DNA of 20,077 bases from Chrysochromulina parva (Eukaryota; Haptophyta; Prymnesiales; Chrysochromulinaceae): positions 1-20,077 of the forward strand of contig PJAB01000831.1 of assembly GCA_002887195.1 (NCBI GenBank). Direction: 5' to 3'. The notes under the pieces are model-generated. The model was not told the DNA's origin and ran no database searches. It worked only from the letters and a program-made list of their open reading frames with translations. Position 1 is the first letter of the stretch, and each line of letters opens with the position of its first letter. A program made the position numbers and the translations under genes. This document shows, in pieces, positions 1 to 7,187 of the stretch.

Positions 1-729
1 GAGTCCGATGAGGAGAGCGACGTCGACGATGAGCGAGATTTGAGCTCCGTCTACGCGCGGATGCATGCACAGCGCTCGCCCACGACTACTGGCACGGGCG
101 GCGGGCGGCGCACCCGCGGCGCTTCGAGCATCGGCTCAAGCGCACCGCCCACACGGCTGCCCGGGGCGCTCCTCGACGAGGAGGAGGACGTGGAGGAGGA
201 GGGCGAGGGCGCCGCTCGTAGCGCGGACACGCGCCCCTCCGGATCTAAGCTACTGCTATCGATGCTGGTCAATCTGCCTATGCTGCTCTGGTCTGCGCCC
301 CTCATCCTCTGGTGTGCGTGCCGGCGCGTCGGCCCACGTGGCATGCTGCGCGCGCTCGTGACACTCCTCTCGTGGGCCGTGTGTAACAACCCGATCACGT
401 GGGCACTCGCAGCGCCAGAGCCACGGCCTCTCGCTGTGCACATCACCCTTGCCATGGCCGCGATGACACGAGGCCATGAACTCGGACGTTCTCCACCGCC
501 CGACGGCTGGCCGCCGCGCACCAGCCGCCGCGAGCCCTGGCCGCCCGTGGTGGACACCAACTGGCTCGATACCAACTGGCTCGAACGCGTCGTCGCCTCA
601 CTCCTGGGCGAGCACGACGTACGCCACCGACGCGCGCGCAAGCGTGCCGCGTGGCGCCTCGACCTAGCACGCTCTCTCCTCATGGGGCGAGCCCCTGCAC
701 ACGGCCACACGGTGACTTGGCGTGAGTGA
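1..729 (+). CDS. C-terminal part of a membrane-protein-like gene (5' end outside window)
   Basis: The frame is open from the first base of the window to the TGA at 727-729, giving 242 visible residues, so the true start lies upstream. The visible part opens with an acidic stretch (ESDEESDVDDE), then a Gly/Arg/Ser-rich low-complexity region and a second acidic run around visible residues 58-70. Hydrophobic segments follow: a strong one at about residues 84-106 (LLLSMLVNLPMLLW onward) and weaker ones at about 124-137 and 143-155. These suggest membrane insertion near the C-terminus. The tail is Arg-rich and contains a short tandem duplication, DTNWLDTNWLE. I do not recognise the family. The antisense frame at 51-710 is also open, but it looks like GC-driven Arg/Ser/Ala filler. 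The next gene is convergent. Confidence 0.55.
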   Translation, partial: ESDEESDVDDERDLSSVYARMHAQRSPTTTGTGGGRRTRGASSIGSSAPPTRLPGALLDEEEDVEEEGEGAARSADTRPSGSKLLLSMLVNLPMLLWSAPLILWCACRRVGPRGMLRALVTLLSWAVCNNPITWALAAPEPRPLAVHITLAMAAMTRGHELGRSPPPDGWPPRTSRREPWPPVVDTNWLDTNWLERVVASLLGEHDVRHRRARKRAAWRLDLARSLLMGRAPAHGHTVTWRE

Positions 730-1095
730 CCTGGCGCGAGGGACCGCCGCGTGGCCTCCCAAAACGGGGGATGCGCTTGGGATCTGCGCTCCTGCCCACA
801 CCTGTGCCTCGCGTACGCGGAGGCTTATCGCTTAATCGCGGCCCGGCCCCGCTGTGGCGTCGCGCACACTGTAAAGTAGGTATAGCTGGCGTTCTGGTCA
901 CTTGGTTCGCTTTTTAGTAGAATATGGGTTTGTTGCACATCTATTCCTATATAAACCACAGCCGCGTGTGTCCGCCGTGTCGGTGCGCGAACGGATCTCG
1001 GTCGACTGCCAGTTGGCGTTGTTTTACTTAGCACTTTCGTACTCGTACTTACGACTTTTGAGATTGCTCGGACCACACCGCCGACCGGACGCCGC
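730..1095. other. Intergenic spacer between convergent genes, with a TATA-like box
   Basis: No convincing coding frame is present. The stretch is locally AT-richer than its neighbours around 890-960 and contains CTATATAAACC at 947-957, a good match to a TATA box on the plus strand. A box here is unexpected because both flanking genes end in this spacer. Nothing else stands out. Confidence 0.5.
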
Positions 1096-1701
1096 TCACT
1101 TTTTCGCCGCCTTTTTTGCCTCGTCGGGCTTGAACCATTCCCGCACCACGCCATCGGGGTCGGGGAAGCCGGGCAGCCCGCCCTGGGAGGTGGGCATGTC
1201 GTTACCGTCATGGCCTATTATGCGATGCTTCGCGCGGCCTGTGAGCGTTTCGTCCAGCGGCGGTGGTTTGTCGACGGTCGCGCCGACCTTGAGGACGGTC
1301 ACAAAGAGGCCACCCCTGGGCGGTTTGTCGATCTCGGCGATCACAGGCTGATGGTTCTTGCTGAGCTTGAGGAAGGCACGTGCTGTCGTGTGCTCGGCCT
1401 TCTGCTTGCCAGTGAACATGAGGCAGTGGTCCTCGACGTACACCTCGGTGCCCGCATCATCGGTGTAGTAATCGAGTTTCCCTACGTCCTTGGACAGGAC
1501 GCGCGGCTGCACCATAAACGTGGTAAAGTTTGCGTCGTTGCGCACAACATGGTAATTAACAATCTTCACCGGCAAGGCAGCCGCCACCTCACTGCAAAAG
1601 AGAGAGGACACGCGGGAGAGAGACATGATGAGCGGGAGCAATCGGGCGGATCCACGCGAGTTAGGACTGCCGATTGCGCACGGGTCGACATTCTCCGCCA
1701 T
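1096..1701 (-). CDS. Hypothetical protein, two exons, 171 aa after splicing
   Basis: ATG is at 1701 and the TGA stop at 1098-1096. The unspliced frame encodes 201 aa, but its first part reads through an obvious 3' splice site: a long C/T tract ending TTTTGCAG at 1599-1592. Removing 1681-1592 (donor GTGCGC, branch-like CTAAC inside) splits a Pro codon 2+1 and gives MAENVDPEVAAALPVKIVNY, a more natural N-terminus. Exons are 1701-1682 and 1591-1096. The body has mixed sequence typical of a folded domain, with many beta-prone stretches (KIVNYHVV, TEVYVEDHCLMF, GLFVTVLKVGA), and it ends in a Lys-rich tail (EAKKAAKK). There is no signal peptide or membrane segment, and I do not recognise the family. 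The gene lies 170 bp downstream of, and on the same strand as, the glutamine-rich gene. Confidence 0.7.
   Translation of the reverse strand: MAENVDPCAIGSPNSRGSARLLPLIMSLSRVSSLFCSEVAAALPVKIVNYHVVRNDANFTTFMVQPRVLSKDVGKLDYYTDDAGTEVYVEDHCLMFTGKQKAEHTTARAFLKLSKNHQPVIAEIDKPPRGGLFVTVLKVGATVDKPPPLDETLTGRAKHRIIGHDGNDMPTSQGGLPGFPDPDGVVREWFKPDEAKKAAKK
1592..1681 (-). other. Intron of the hypothetical gene (90 nt)
   Basis: The donor is GTGCGC, the acceptor is TTTTGCAG after a strong pyrimidine tract, and there is an internal CTAAC that could serve as branch site. The frame stays open with or without removal, so the call rests on splice-signal quality and on the spliced N-terminus. Confidence 0.65.
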
Positions 1702-1871
1702 GAATTTCAGCCGGGGACGGAGAGTGGGTGAGGCGGCTGCCCAAGCTCTTGTGAATTGCTTCGTGGTCGCTCAACTTTGACGTACTTTGCTTTTACTGAA
1801 CTTTGATGTACTGTACAGAAAGGCAATTTAACCCAGACTGGGAGCGTCCGCCCGACCCCCCATGTTTTTGG

Positions 1872-2711
1872 TCACAAAGCTCCGCCCTGCTTTGGTGGCG
1901 GTGGCGGCGGCGGCGGACGAAGCGGCGGCATCGCGACGCCCGCTCCCATGACGTCGCCGCGCATCGCGCCGCCGCCCATCGCGCCGCCGCCCATCATCAT
2001 CTGCCCCATGCCCATGCCCATGCCCATCTGCTGCTGCTGCTGCTGCTGCATCAGCTGCTGCTGGTAGAGATGCTGATGCTGCTGCTGGACTTGCTGCTGT
2101 TGCTGCTGTTGCTGCGCAAGGAAGATCTGCTGCCTCCACTGCTCTTGCTGTTGCTGCACCGCGGCCGCCGCGAGCTGCTGCTGCTGCTGCTGCTCCTGCT
2201 GGTTCTGGCGGAACTGCTCGTTGCAGATCTGCTCTTGCAGTCGGTACAGCTTCTGCCTGCTCTCGAGCTCCTCGTGGATCAAGCGCACCGCTGATTGCGT
2301 GCGGCAGAGCACCTGGTTGGTCTGCTGGTGGCGCGTTGCCGGGTCCAGCCCCCCGCGCGCGAAGATGTCAGCCAGGGCTCGCTTCTGCTCGGCAAGTCGG
2401 CCTTCTTTGTCCATCTGGAGCTTCGCGACACACTCTTGCAAGTTGTTGCCCAGCACCTCGAGAACCACCCGCGGTGTGTCCCGCGGCAGCTCGTGCTGCC
2501 CCGATTGTGCCACGAACTGGAGAAACTGGTGAAACTCCGGGTCGCTGATGACAGCCTCGATGCCCATGCGCGCGTCGGCATCGGTCGGAGCGCCCCTGCC
2601 AGCGCTCGTGCTCATGTGCCCCGTCGAGCAGCTGCCGCCGATGTCGCCGTTGCCATACTCGTCCCTGGACTTGGCAGCTGCTGTCGCGTCGATGATGCTC
2701 TGCGGATCCAT
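1872..2711 (-). CDS. Glutamine-rich protein with helical core and Met/Gly and Pro tail, 279 aa
   Basis: A single frame runs from ATG at 2711 to TGA at 1874-1872. Residues 1-48 are low-complexity. Residues about 49-165 look ordered and helical (VISDPEFHQFLQFVAQ, TPRVVLEVLGNNLQE, SAVRLIHEELESRQKLYRL), including a likely coiled coil. Residues about 166-230 are dominated by Gln runs interrupted by Ala, His and Leu. Then come a GMGMGMG stretch, GGGAM repeats and a run of eight prolines near the end. This composition is typical of transcription co-factors (Mediator-type or SS18-type proteins), and a nuclear role is my inference. I see no diagnostic motif of a named family. The gene is divergent from the dehydrogenase gene, with 384 bp between start codons, so the two may share a promoter region. 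Confidence 0.75.
   Translation of the reverse strand: MDPQSIIDATAAAKSRDEYGNGDIGGSCSTGHMSTSAGRGAPTDADARMGIEAVISDPEFHQFLQFVAQSGQHELPRDTPRVVLEVLGNNLQECVAKLQMDKEGRLAEQKRALADIFARGGLDPATRHQQTNQVLCRTQSAVRLIHEELESRQKLYRLQEQICNEQFRQNQQEQQQQQQLAAAAVQQQQEQWRQQIFLAQQQQQQQQVQQQHQHLYQQQLMQQQQQQQMGMGMGMGQMMMGGGAMGGGAMRGDVMGAGVAMPPLRPPPPPPPPKQGGAL
2004..2243. repeat. CAG/CTG triplet-rich and GMG-coding short repeats
   Basis: On the plus strand this shows CCCATG hexamers at 2004-2027, then CTG runs (the longest covers 2028-2048, with more at 2053-2062, 2086-2114 and 2174-2196). They encode the Met/Gly and Gln tracts of the overlapping minus-strand gene. The longest pure CTG runs are short and interrupted, which favours stability over expansion. 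Confidence 0.85.
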
Positions 2712-3095
2712 GGTCTTCGAGCGTCGCTGTGCGGACTAGTAGGTCCGGCTCCACTTGACGGCGCCGATCGGTGCGATTCGGGCTTTTGCGGTGTTGATGT
2801 GTGGGGGGTTGCGACGGTGCTGCCGTTGCGGGGTGTGAACGTACGCGACACACGTGACAACCGGGTGCTACGACACTGTTACTGCCCGTTCATAATACAT
2901 GTACGCACTTGCATAGTGTGTGTGAGTGCATAAGTACTCGACATGACTTGACATGACTTGACTTGACTTGACTTGACTTGACTCCAAGACGGGTCCACCA
3001 CCCACCACTCTCTGATCGGTAGCAGTGTGAAGCCAAAGTTGGAACGAGGTTCGCGAGATCACCGACACGCGAGGTCACTTCGTCGAAGCTTAGAA
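2712..3095. promoter_or_regulatory. Divergent spacer between the Gln-rich gene and the dehydrogenase gene
   Basis: This 384-bp stretch holds the upstream region of both divergent genes. No convincing coding frame is present. The main feature is the ACTTG pentamer array at 2941-2983. I found no clear TATA box close to either start codon. The role as a shared promoter is inferred from gene orientation only. Confidence 0.45.
2941..2983. repeat. ACTTG pentamer microsatellite
   Basis: Two copies of the decamer ACATGACTTG are followed by about five tandem ACTTG pentamers, ending in TGACTCC. It lies about 115 bp upstream of the dehydrogenase start codon. The repeated TGACT(T/C) resembles a bZIP half-site, but that is only resemblance. 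Confidence 0.9.
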
Positions 3096-4609
3096 ATGCT
3101 CTCTCGTATGGCGAAGGTCCAGCAGCGCGCGCTCAGCCGCGCGTACAGCACCAAAAAGGAGAAGATCTGCATGGTCGGTTCGGGTGCGTGCGCTCGTCAC
3201 ATTAAACCCGGCGCGGCCGCAGGTGGCGGGGCCGACACTTAGCGTCAGCTCACTCAACTCACGGGGAGGGGTGGATCGCGTGTCGCAGGCAACTTCGGCT
3301 CGGCGCTCGTGCGCATCCTCGGCCGCAACGCGCTGCGTCACGACGTGTTCGATAACGAGGTGCGCATGTACGTGCACGAGGAGATGATCGACGGCAAGCC
3401 GCTCACCCAGATCATCAACGAGACGAACGAGAACGTCAAGTACCTCAAGGGCGCCAAGTTCACGAAGAACGTGATCGCCGACCCCAACCTCGAGAGCGCG
3501 ACCAAGGGCGCCACCATGATTTGCTTCTGCCTCCCCCACCAGTTCCTCAAGCCCATGATGCCTAAGATCAAGGCGGCGGCGGCGCCGGGTGTCAAGGTGC
3601 TCTCGGCCATCAAGGGCATCGACTTTGACGAGAAGGGCATCGTGCTCATTTCGGACATCCTGCGCAAGGAGCTGAACGCGGACTGCTCGGTGCTCATGGG
3701 TGCGAACGTGGCCAACGACATGGCCTCCGACGCCTTCTGCGAGACGACGATCGGCTACCGTGACCAGAAGAACGGCGAGCTGTTCAAGCTTGCCTATGAT
3801 GACTTCTCGCTCAAGGTCGGTACCGTTCAGGACACGGTGGGCGTCGAGCTGTGCGGCGCGCTCAAGAACATTGTGGCCATTGGCGCGGGCTTCGTTGACG
3901 GCCTCGGCATGGGCGGCAACACCAAGGCCGCCATCATCCGCATCGGCCTCAAGGAGATGGTGACCGAGGCGGCGCTCGAACGATCTCGACAGCCTGTTGT
4001 CTGCCTCCCCTGCTCTCTGCATCCCCTGTTGTCTGCCTCCCTTCTCGCTGCCTCCCCTGCTCTCTGCCTTCCCTGCTCTCTGCATCCCCTGCTCTCTGCA
4101 TCCCCTTTGGCACTTGCTGTGGGGAGCGGGGCGCCGTGGTGAGCGTCTGCATGCAAGGCAGGAGCGCGTCGGCCTCCCCTTTCTCGGCTCCTCCTTCTTC
4201 TACCCCTCTCCCTTGTGTGCTGACGAAGCGAGTTGCGCGTGTCCCCTCTCGCGCTCGGCACAACGCTCGGCAGGTCAAGTTCTGCAAAATGTTCTACCCC
4301 ACGGCCGGCATCAGCGACGACACCTTCCTGGAGTCGTGCGGTGTGGCGGACCTGATCACGACGTGCTACGGCGGTCGCAACCGCAAGTGCGCCGAGGCCT
4401 TCGCCAAGCACGGCAAGACCAAGTCGCTCGACCAGATCGAGGCTGAGCTGCTCGGCGGCCAGAAGCTGCAGGGAACTCTCACGGCCAAGGAGGTCAACCA
4501 CATCCTCAAGATGAAGGGTCTGGAGCACGAGTTCCCCTTTTTCACGACCGTGTACAAGATCGCGTACACGGACACGCCCCTCTCGGCCCTCACCACCACG
4601 CCCTACTAA
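3096..4609 (+). CDS. NAD-dependent glycerol-3-phosphate dehydrogenase, three exons, 364 aa
   Basis: This enzyme interconverts dihydroxyacetone phosphate and sn-glycerol-3-phosphate with NAD(H), feeding glycerolipid and glycerol synthesis. Exons are 3096-3183, 3289-3959 and 4274-4609. Splicing rebuilds the dinucleotide-binding GSGNFG (residues 28-33), which intron 1 interrupts after GSG. Other family landmarks are the SAIKGI segment (135-140), [10 protein letters not shown] (166-175), [13 protein letters not shown] (218-230, with Lys222 as the expected catalytic Lys), NTKAAIIR (240-247), and in exon 3 [17 protein letters not shown] and LLGGQKLQG. Length suits the eukaryotic family. The first ~20 residues ([20 protein letters not shown]) are Arg-rich, lack acidic residues and end in RAYS-T, so they resemble a mitochondrial presequence; an organellar location is inferred. 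No C-terminal peroxisome signal is seen. The start is the first in-frame ATG after a TAG at 3091, although another frame-compatible non-ATG extension exists. Confidence 0.96.
3184..3288 (+). other. Intron 1 of the dehydrogenase gene (105 nt)
   Basis: The donor is GTGCGT and the acceptor TCGCAG. It joins G to GC within a Gly codon and restores VGSGNFGS, the conserved nucleotide-binding loop. It contains an in-frame TAG if retained. Boundaries are fixed by protein homology. Confidence 0.93.
3960..4273 (+). other. Intron 2 of the dehydrogenase gene (314 nt), carrying a pyrimidine-rich minisatellite
   Basis: Choosing donor GTGACC at 3960 and acceptor CGGCAG at 4271-4273 gives [12 protein letters not shown], which aligns without gap to the family's EMI-x-F region. 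A later donor would insert extra residues. The intron contains imperfect tandem copies of a CTGCATCCCCTGCTCT-like unit at about 3993-4108. Confidence 0.88.
3993..4108. repeat. Imperfect tandem repeat, about 15-16 bp unit, inside intron 2
   Basis: Repeated variants of CCCCTGCTCTCTGCAT and CCTCCCTTCTCGCTG occur with CTG spacing. The strand is almost purely pyrimidine apart from the recurring TG(C/T) steps. It makes this intron three times longer than the others in the window. Confidence 0.8.
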
Positions 4610-5335
4610 GCGCACGCGCGCCAAATGGTGGCGGCGGCAGACGGGAAGTATGAGCCTGCCCTTTGTGCACGGCACCGACCACAGTGGGGTCGGCGGTTGT
4701 GATGGGTTGTGATGTGTTGTCGAGGTGAGTAGTGCTGTCTGCTGAGCGAGGTGTACCTGGGTGCTGGGAGCAGTGGCTTCATAAGCTTCTTTATTTGACA
4801 CTGGGCGCCCACGAGCAGTTTTGCCGCTTTTGTCATACCTGGCCGGCGCGTTACTGCTTGAGCACCATCAGGGATCCACGATGCCGTTTTGAGGACCCTG
4901 ATCATGCTGTTTGAAAGCAGGCGTCTTCCGGTTCGTCGTTGAGTCTTGCGAGATCAAGATCCAAGCACGACGACAGCATCGGCCGGTGGGCTACCCGCAG
5001 ATGGGCAAAGGCTGGATGGAAGCGTCACCCGTAAACGGTCGCGGACGTGGTCCACACTTTCATATCTTGGACTCTAAGGACTCTTCGGTGATGTTGAGGG
5101 TGATGTCTGGGGATGTTCGGTGATGTTGACGGGGATGAGTTCGCGCCAAAAATGAGACGCGCTTGGCGTAGGTTCATGGTGGGGTTGGCCGTTCGAACGC
5201 TGGGCTTGCATATTCGCCGACAATTCCCCTCAACGTTCCACGAAAAAACGCCGTCTTGATCACACGACGCAAAGTTGTGTTTCACAGCTGCTCGTCAGCA
5301 TCGGACTTGCGAATCCGATTGGCGCAGACGCGGCG
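4610..5335. other. Intergenic spacer, 726 bp, with GATGTT-rich tract
   Basis: No convincing gene is present. There are two degenerate simple repeats: GGTTGTGATG-like copies at about 4692-4720, and GGTGATGTTGAGGGTGATGT-like copies at about 5087-5138. A frame upstream of the next gene's ATG stays open back to about 5200 without a Met, so an unseen upstream exon of that gene cannot be excluded. The acceptor-like TTGGCGCAG sits 10 bp before that ATG. Confidence 0.5.
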
Positions 5336-7187
5336 ATGGGAGAGCGCACGATCACTGGCTACGCGACCTCGGCGCTTAAGGAAAAGCTGAGGGGGCTCAA
5401 CCTCGGCAGTGGGCTATTCGTCGAGGATAACCTCTCGAGCTGGGTGTCTGGTGAGGTATCCATCGGAGACCGGAAGGGCAAGTCCTACCCCATCTACTCG
5501 CTCGAGGTTGAGGTGCCCTTCTCGGGCACGGTCAACGGCGCGCTGGTCAAAGGAAGCGTGCACCTGCCAGATCTGAGCCTGGAGATGCTCGACGACCTCG
5601 AGGTCGACCTGGACGTCGCCGAGGGCAGCGCTGCCGACAGCGTCAAGGAGGCTGCCGCCGAAAAGGTCAGGGAGGCCGTGCGCAGCTGGGCGAACAGCAC
5701 GCGCAAGGCAGTGGGCGAGTCGCTCGAGTCGCTGCCCTTTGACCCGCCGTCGCAGGCGCGCACACCGCGAGCGGCCGCACTCATCTCCGAGGACGAGTCG
5801 ATGAGCGCGGCGGGTGCGGCGGAGCTCGACGACGCTGCCATCGAGGAGCTGCCGCACCCAGACGACTTGCGCGAGGCTGTCGAGGAGGAGGAGCCGTTCA
5901 CGGAGGAGGAGGTGCAGCAGCTGTACGACGACGCGCGCCAGGCACTCAGTGAGACCGTTGATGGCGAGGACCTCGAGGGACAGTACGCAGAGCTCGGGAG
6001 CTCGAATCTGGCTGCGAATCTTGACGAATCTTGAGTGCCCTGCGGAGTGCGTCGCTGAGTGCATGCCGGATGGCCTCGCTCATCAGGTACGCCATGTCGC
6101 CCCGATTGCCATCGATTGCCACTGATGGCCCCTGATGGTCTCCTTCATCAGGTACGCGGAGCTCGATGCCGAGTTGGCTGGTCGTGACGTGCAAGAGCGA
6201 GGGCGCGTGCTGGTAGATGTCCTCGAGTACCTTCGCAACCCGCAGGAGGCTACGGAGGAGGGCGAGGAGGAGGAGGAGGGCGATGCTCAGAACGGCGCAG
6301 ACGACCTCGACCCCGGCAATTACCTGGGCCCGGACGCGCTGCGGCAGCTGCTTCAGCAGGTCCAGTCGTTGTGCGTCGAGGAGGACCTCATCCGGTGCCG
6401 CTGAGTGCCCCTGAGTGCCCCTGATTACCACTGACTACCACTGACTACCACTGACTACCACTGACTGATGACGCCTGAGAACCTCTCGAGCAGGCTCGAG
6501 GGCGAGCTGAGGGGCAAGGCGCCCGAGGAGCAGTGGGGCATCCTCGTCGACGTACGCTCGTACCTCCTAGGCGGGGGCGAGGAGGGCGAGGAGGAGGAGG
6601 GGTCGATGCTGTCTCCTGAGGACCAAGCTCAGTTCGACGCGTGGACCCCAACCGAACGGCAGTTGGAGAGGGAGTGGGCGCAGCTGATGAGCAACGTGCC
6701 ACCTGAAGAGGCCGCCGAAGTGAATCCGGACTTTGATCGGGCGCCATATGAGGACCGGAAGCGCATGGTGTGGGACGTGCGCCAGTACCTCGCGCCGCAT
6801 GACGAACCCGATCTGACGAAACCGGTCGCGCCCTCAACCCAAAATAGGAAGCCGCCGCCACCGCCGCGCCCACCGACCGACGCTGAGCTCGCGTCGGTCG
6901 GACCCAACGAGATGCGCCGGCGCGGCGGCCCCAACCGCGGCCGCGACTACGAGCGTGCGATGGAGCTCGGCTTCGACAGCCGCGACGCGGATGAGAATGG
7001 GTTTCGTCAAGACTACTACGGCAAGGAGAAGGAGCGGCGCCGAGGTGGCGGAGGGAGCAGCTATCTCGCGATGGGGATTGCGTGCGTGCTCGGGACGGCG
7101 CTCGTGCTGCTGGCGAGCGCGGCGGCCCTTGCTGAGGATGGAGAGCCCGTCGGCGACTCGTTCATGCGACTCGTGCGGCTCAGCTGA
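5336..7187 (+). CDS. Aha1 N-domain protein with three novel repeats and a C-terminal membrane anchor, three exons, 527 aa
   Basis: My model joins three frames: exons 5336-5982, 6152-6394 and 6494-7187. Residues about 8-118 match the N-domain of Aha1, the activator of Hsp90 ATPase: an ALKEKLRGL helix, the GEVSIGDRKGKSYPIYSLEVEV core, a GSVHLPDLS strand, and a closing helix EKVREAVRSWAN. The usual N-terminal NxNNWHW motif of classic Aha1 is not visible, and no Aha1 C-domain follows. Residues 186-243, 273-321 and 346-396 are three copies of one repeat, each ending in a V-D/W-DV-x-x-YL motif (VLVDVLEYL, ILVDVRSYL, MVWDVRQYL), with acidic EEGEEEEE linkers after the first two. A Pro-rich stretch lies at about 416-424 and one membrane segment at about 487-510 (YLAMGIACVLGTALVLLASA), so it may be tail-anchored. 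A membrane-bound Hsp90 co-chaperone is an inference. Three separate small genes is the alternative. Confidence 0.72.
5983..6151 (+). other. Intron 1 of the Aha1-domain gene (169 nt) with duplicated splice-site sequence
   Basis: The donor GTACGC (5983) splits a Gln codon after CA, and the acceptor CATCAG ends at 6151. The join yields EGQ-YAELDAELAG in frame. If retained, TGA at 6032 stops translation. The motif CAG(G)TACGC occurs at 5981, 6084 and 6149, that is at the donor, mid-intron and at the acceptor junction. CATCAGGTACGC is exact at 6081-6092 and 6146-6157. Confidence 0.7.
6395..6493 (+). other. Intron 2 of the Aha1-domain gene (99 nt), built of decamer repeats
   Basis: The donor GTGCCG follows CG of an Arg codon, and the acceptor GAGCAG ends at 6493, the same phase as intron 1. 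The join gives EEDLIR-LEGELRGK, which lines up with the first repeat copy. Retention would hit TGA at 6402. Most of the intron is tandem 10-bp units. Confidence 0.65.
6401..6470. repeat. Tandem decamer array (seven 10-bp units)
   Basis: The units in register are CTGAGTGCCC twice, CTGATTACCA once, CTGACTACCA three times, and CTGACTGATG. Each carries CTGAG, CTGAT or CTGAC, and the CTGAC form resembles a splicing branch-site consensus. Confidence 0.93.

Noticed and set aside
1036..1062. GTACTTACGAC as a possible U1-type snRNA 5' end
   Set aside because: The match is limited to about seven bases. The following sequence does not show the expected snRNA stems or Sm site.
1210..1731. Plus-strand 173-aa frame overlapping the small hypothetical gene
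   Set aside because: The opposite strand has a convincing intron acceptor and a better start. This frame has no motif, though the TATA-like box upstream is noted as a finding.
1803..2294. Plus-strand Leu/His-rich frame opposite the Gln-rich gene
   Set aside because: It is the CTG reading of CAG repeats. The minus strand has an ordered helical N-terminal part and a proper start and stop.
3090..4085. Long minus-strand frame (331 aa) opposite the dehydrogenase gene
   Set aside because: It is antisense to strongly conserved coding sequence, and its His/Glu/Arg-rich composition mirrors the GC-rich codons of the sense strand.
6135..6404. Separate 89-aa gene starting at ATG 6135
   Set aside because: Its first six codons overlap a CATCAG acceptor, and its body aligns as a repeat copy continuing the upstream exon in phase. 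I treat it as exon 2.
6401..6470. Possible CRISPR-like or phase-variable array
   Set aside because: The units are contiguous 10-mers with no spacers, inside a eukaryotic intron.
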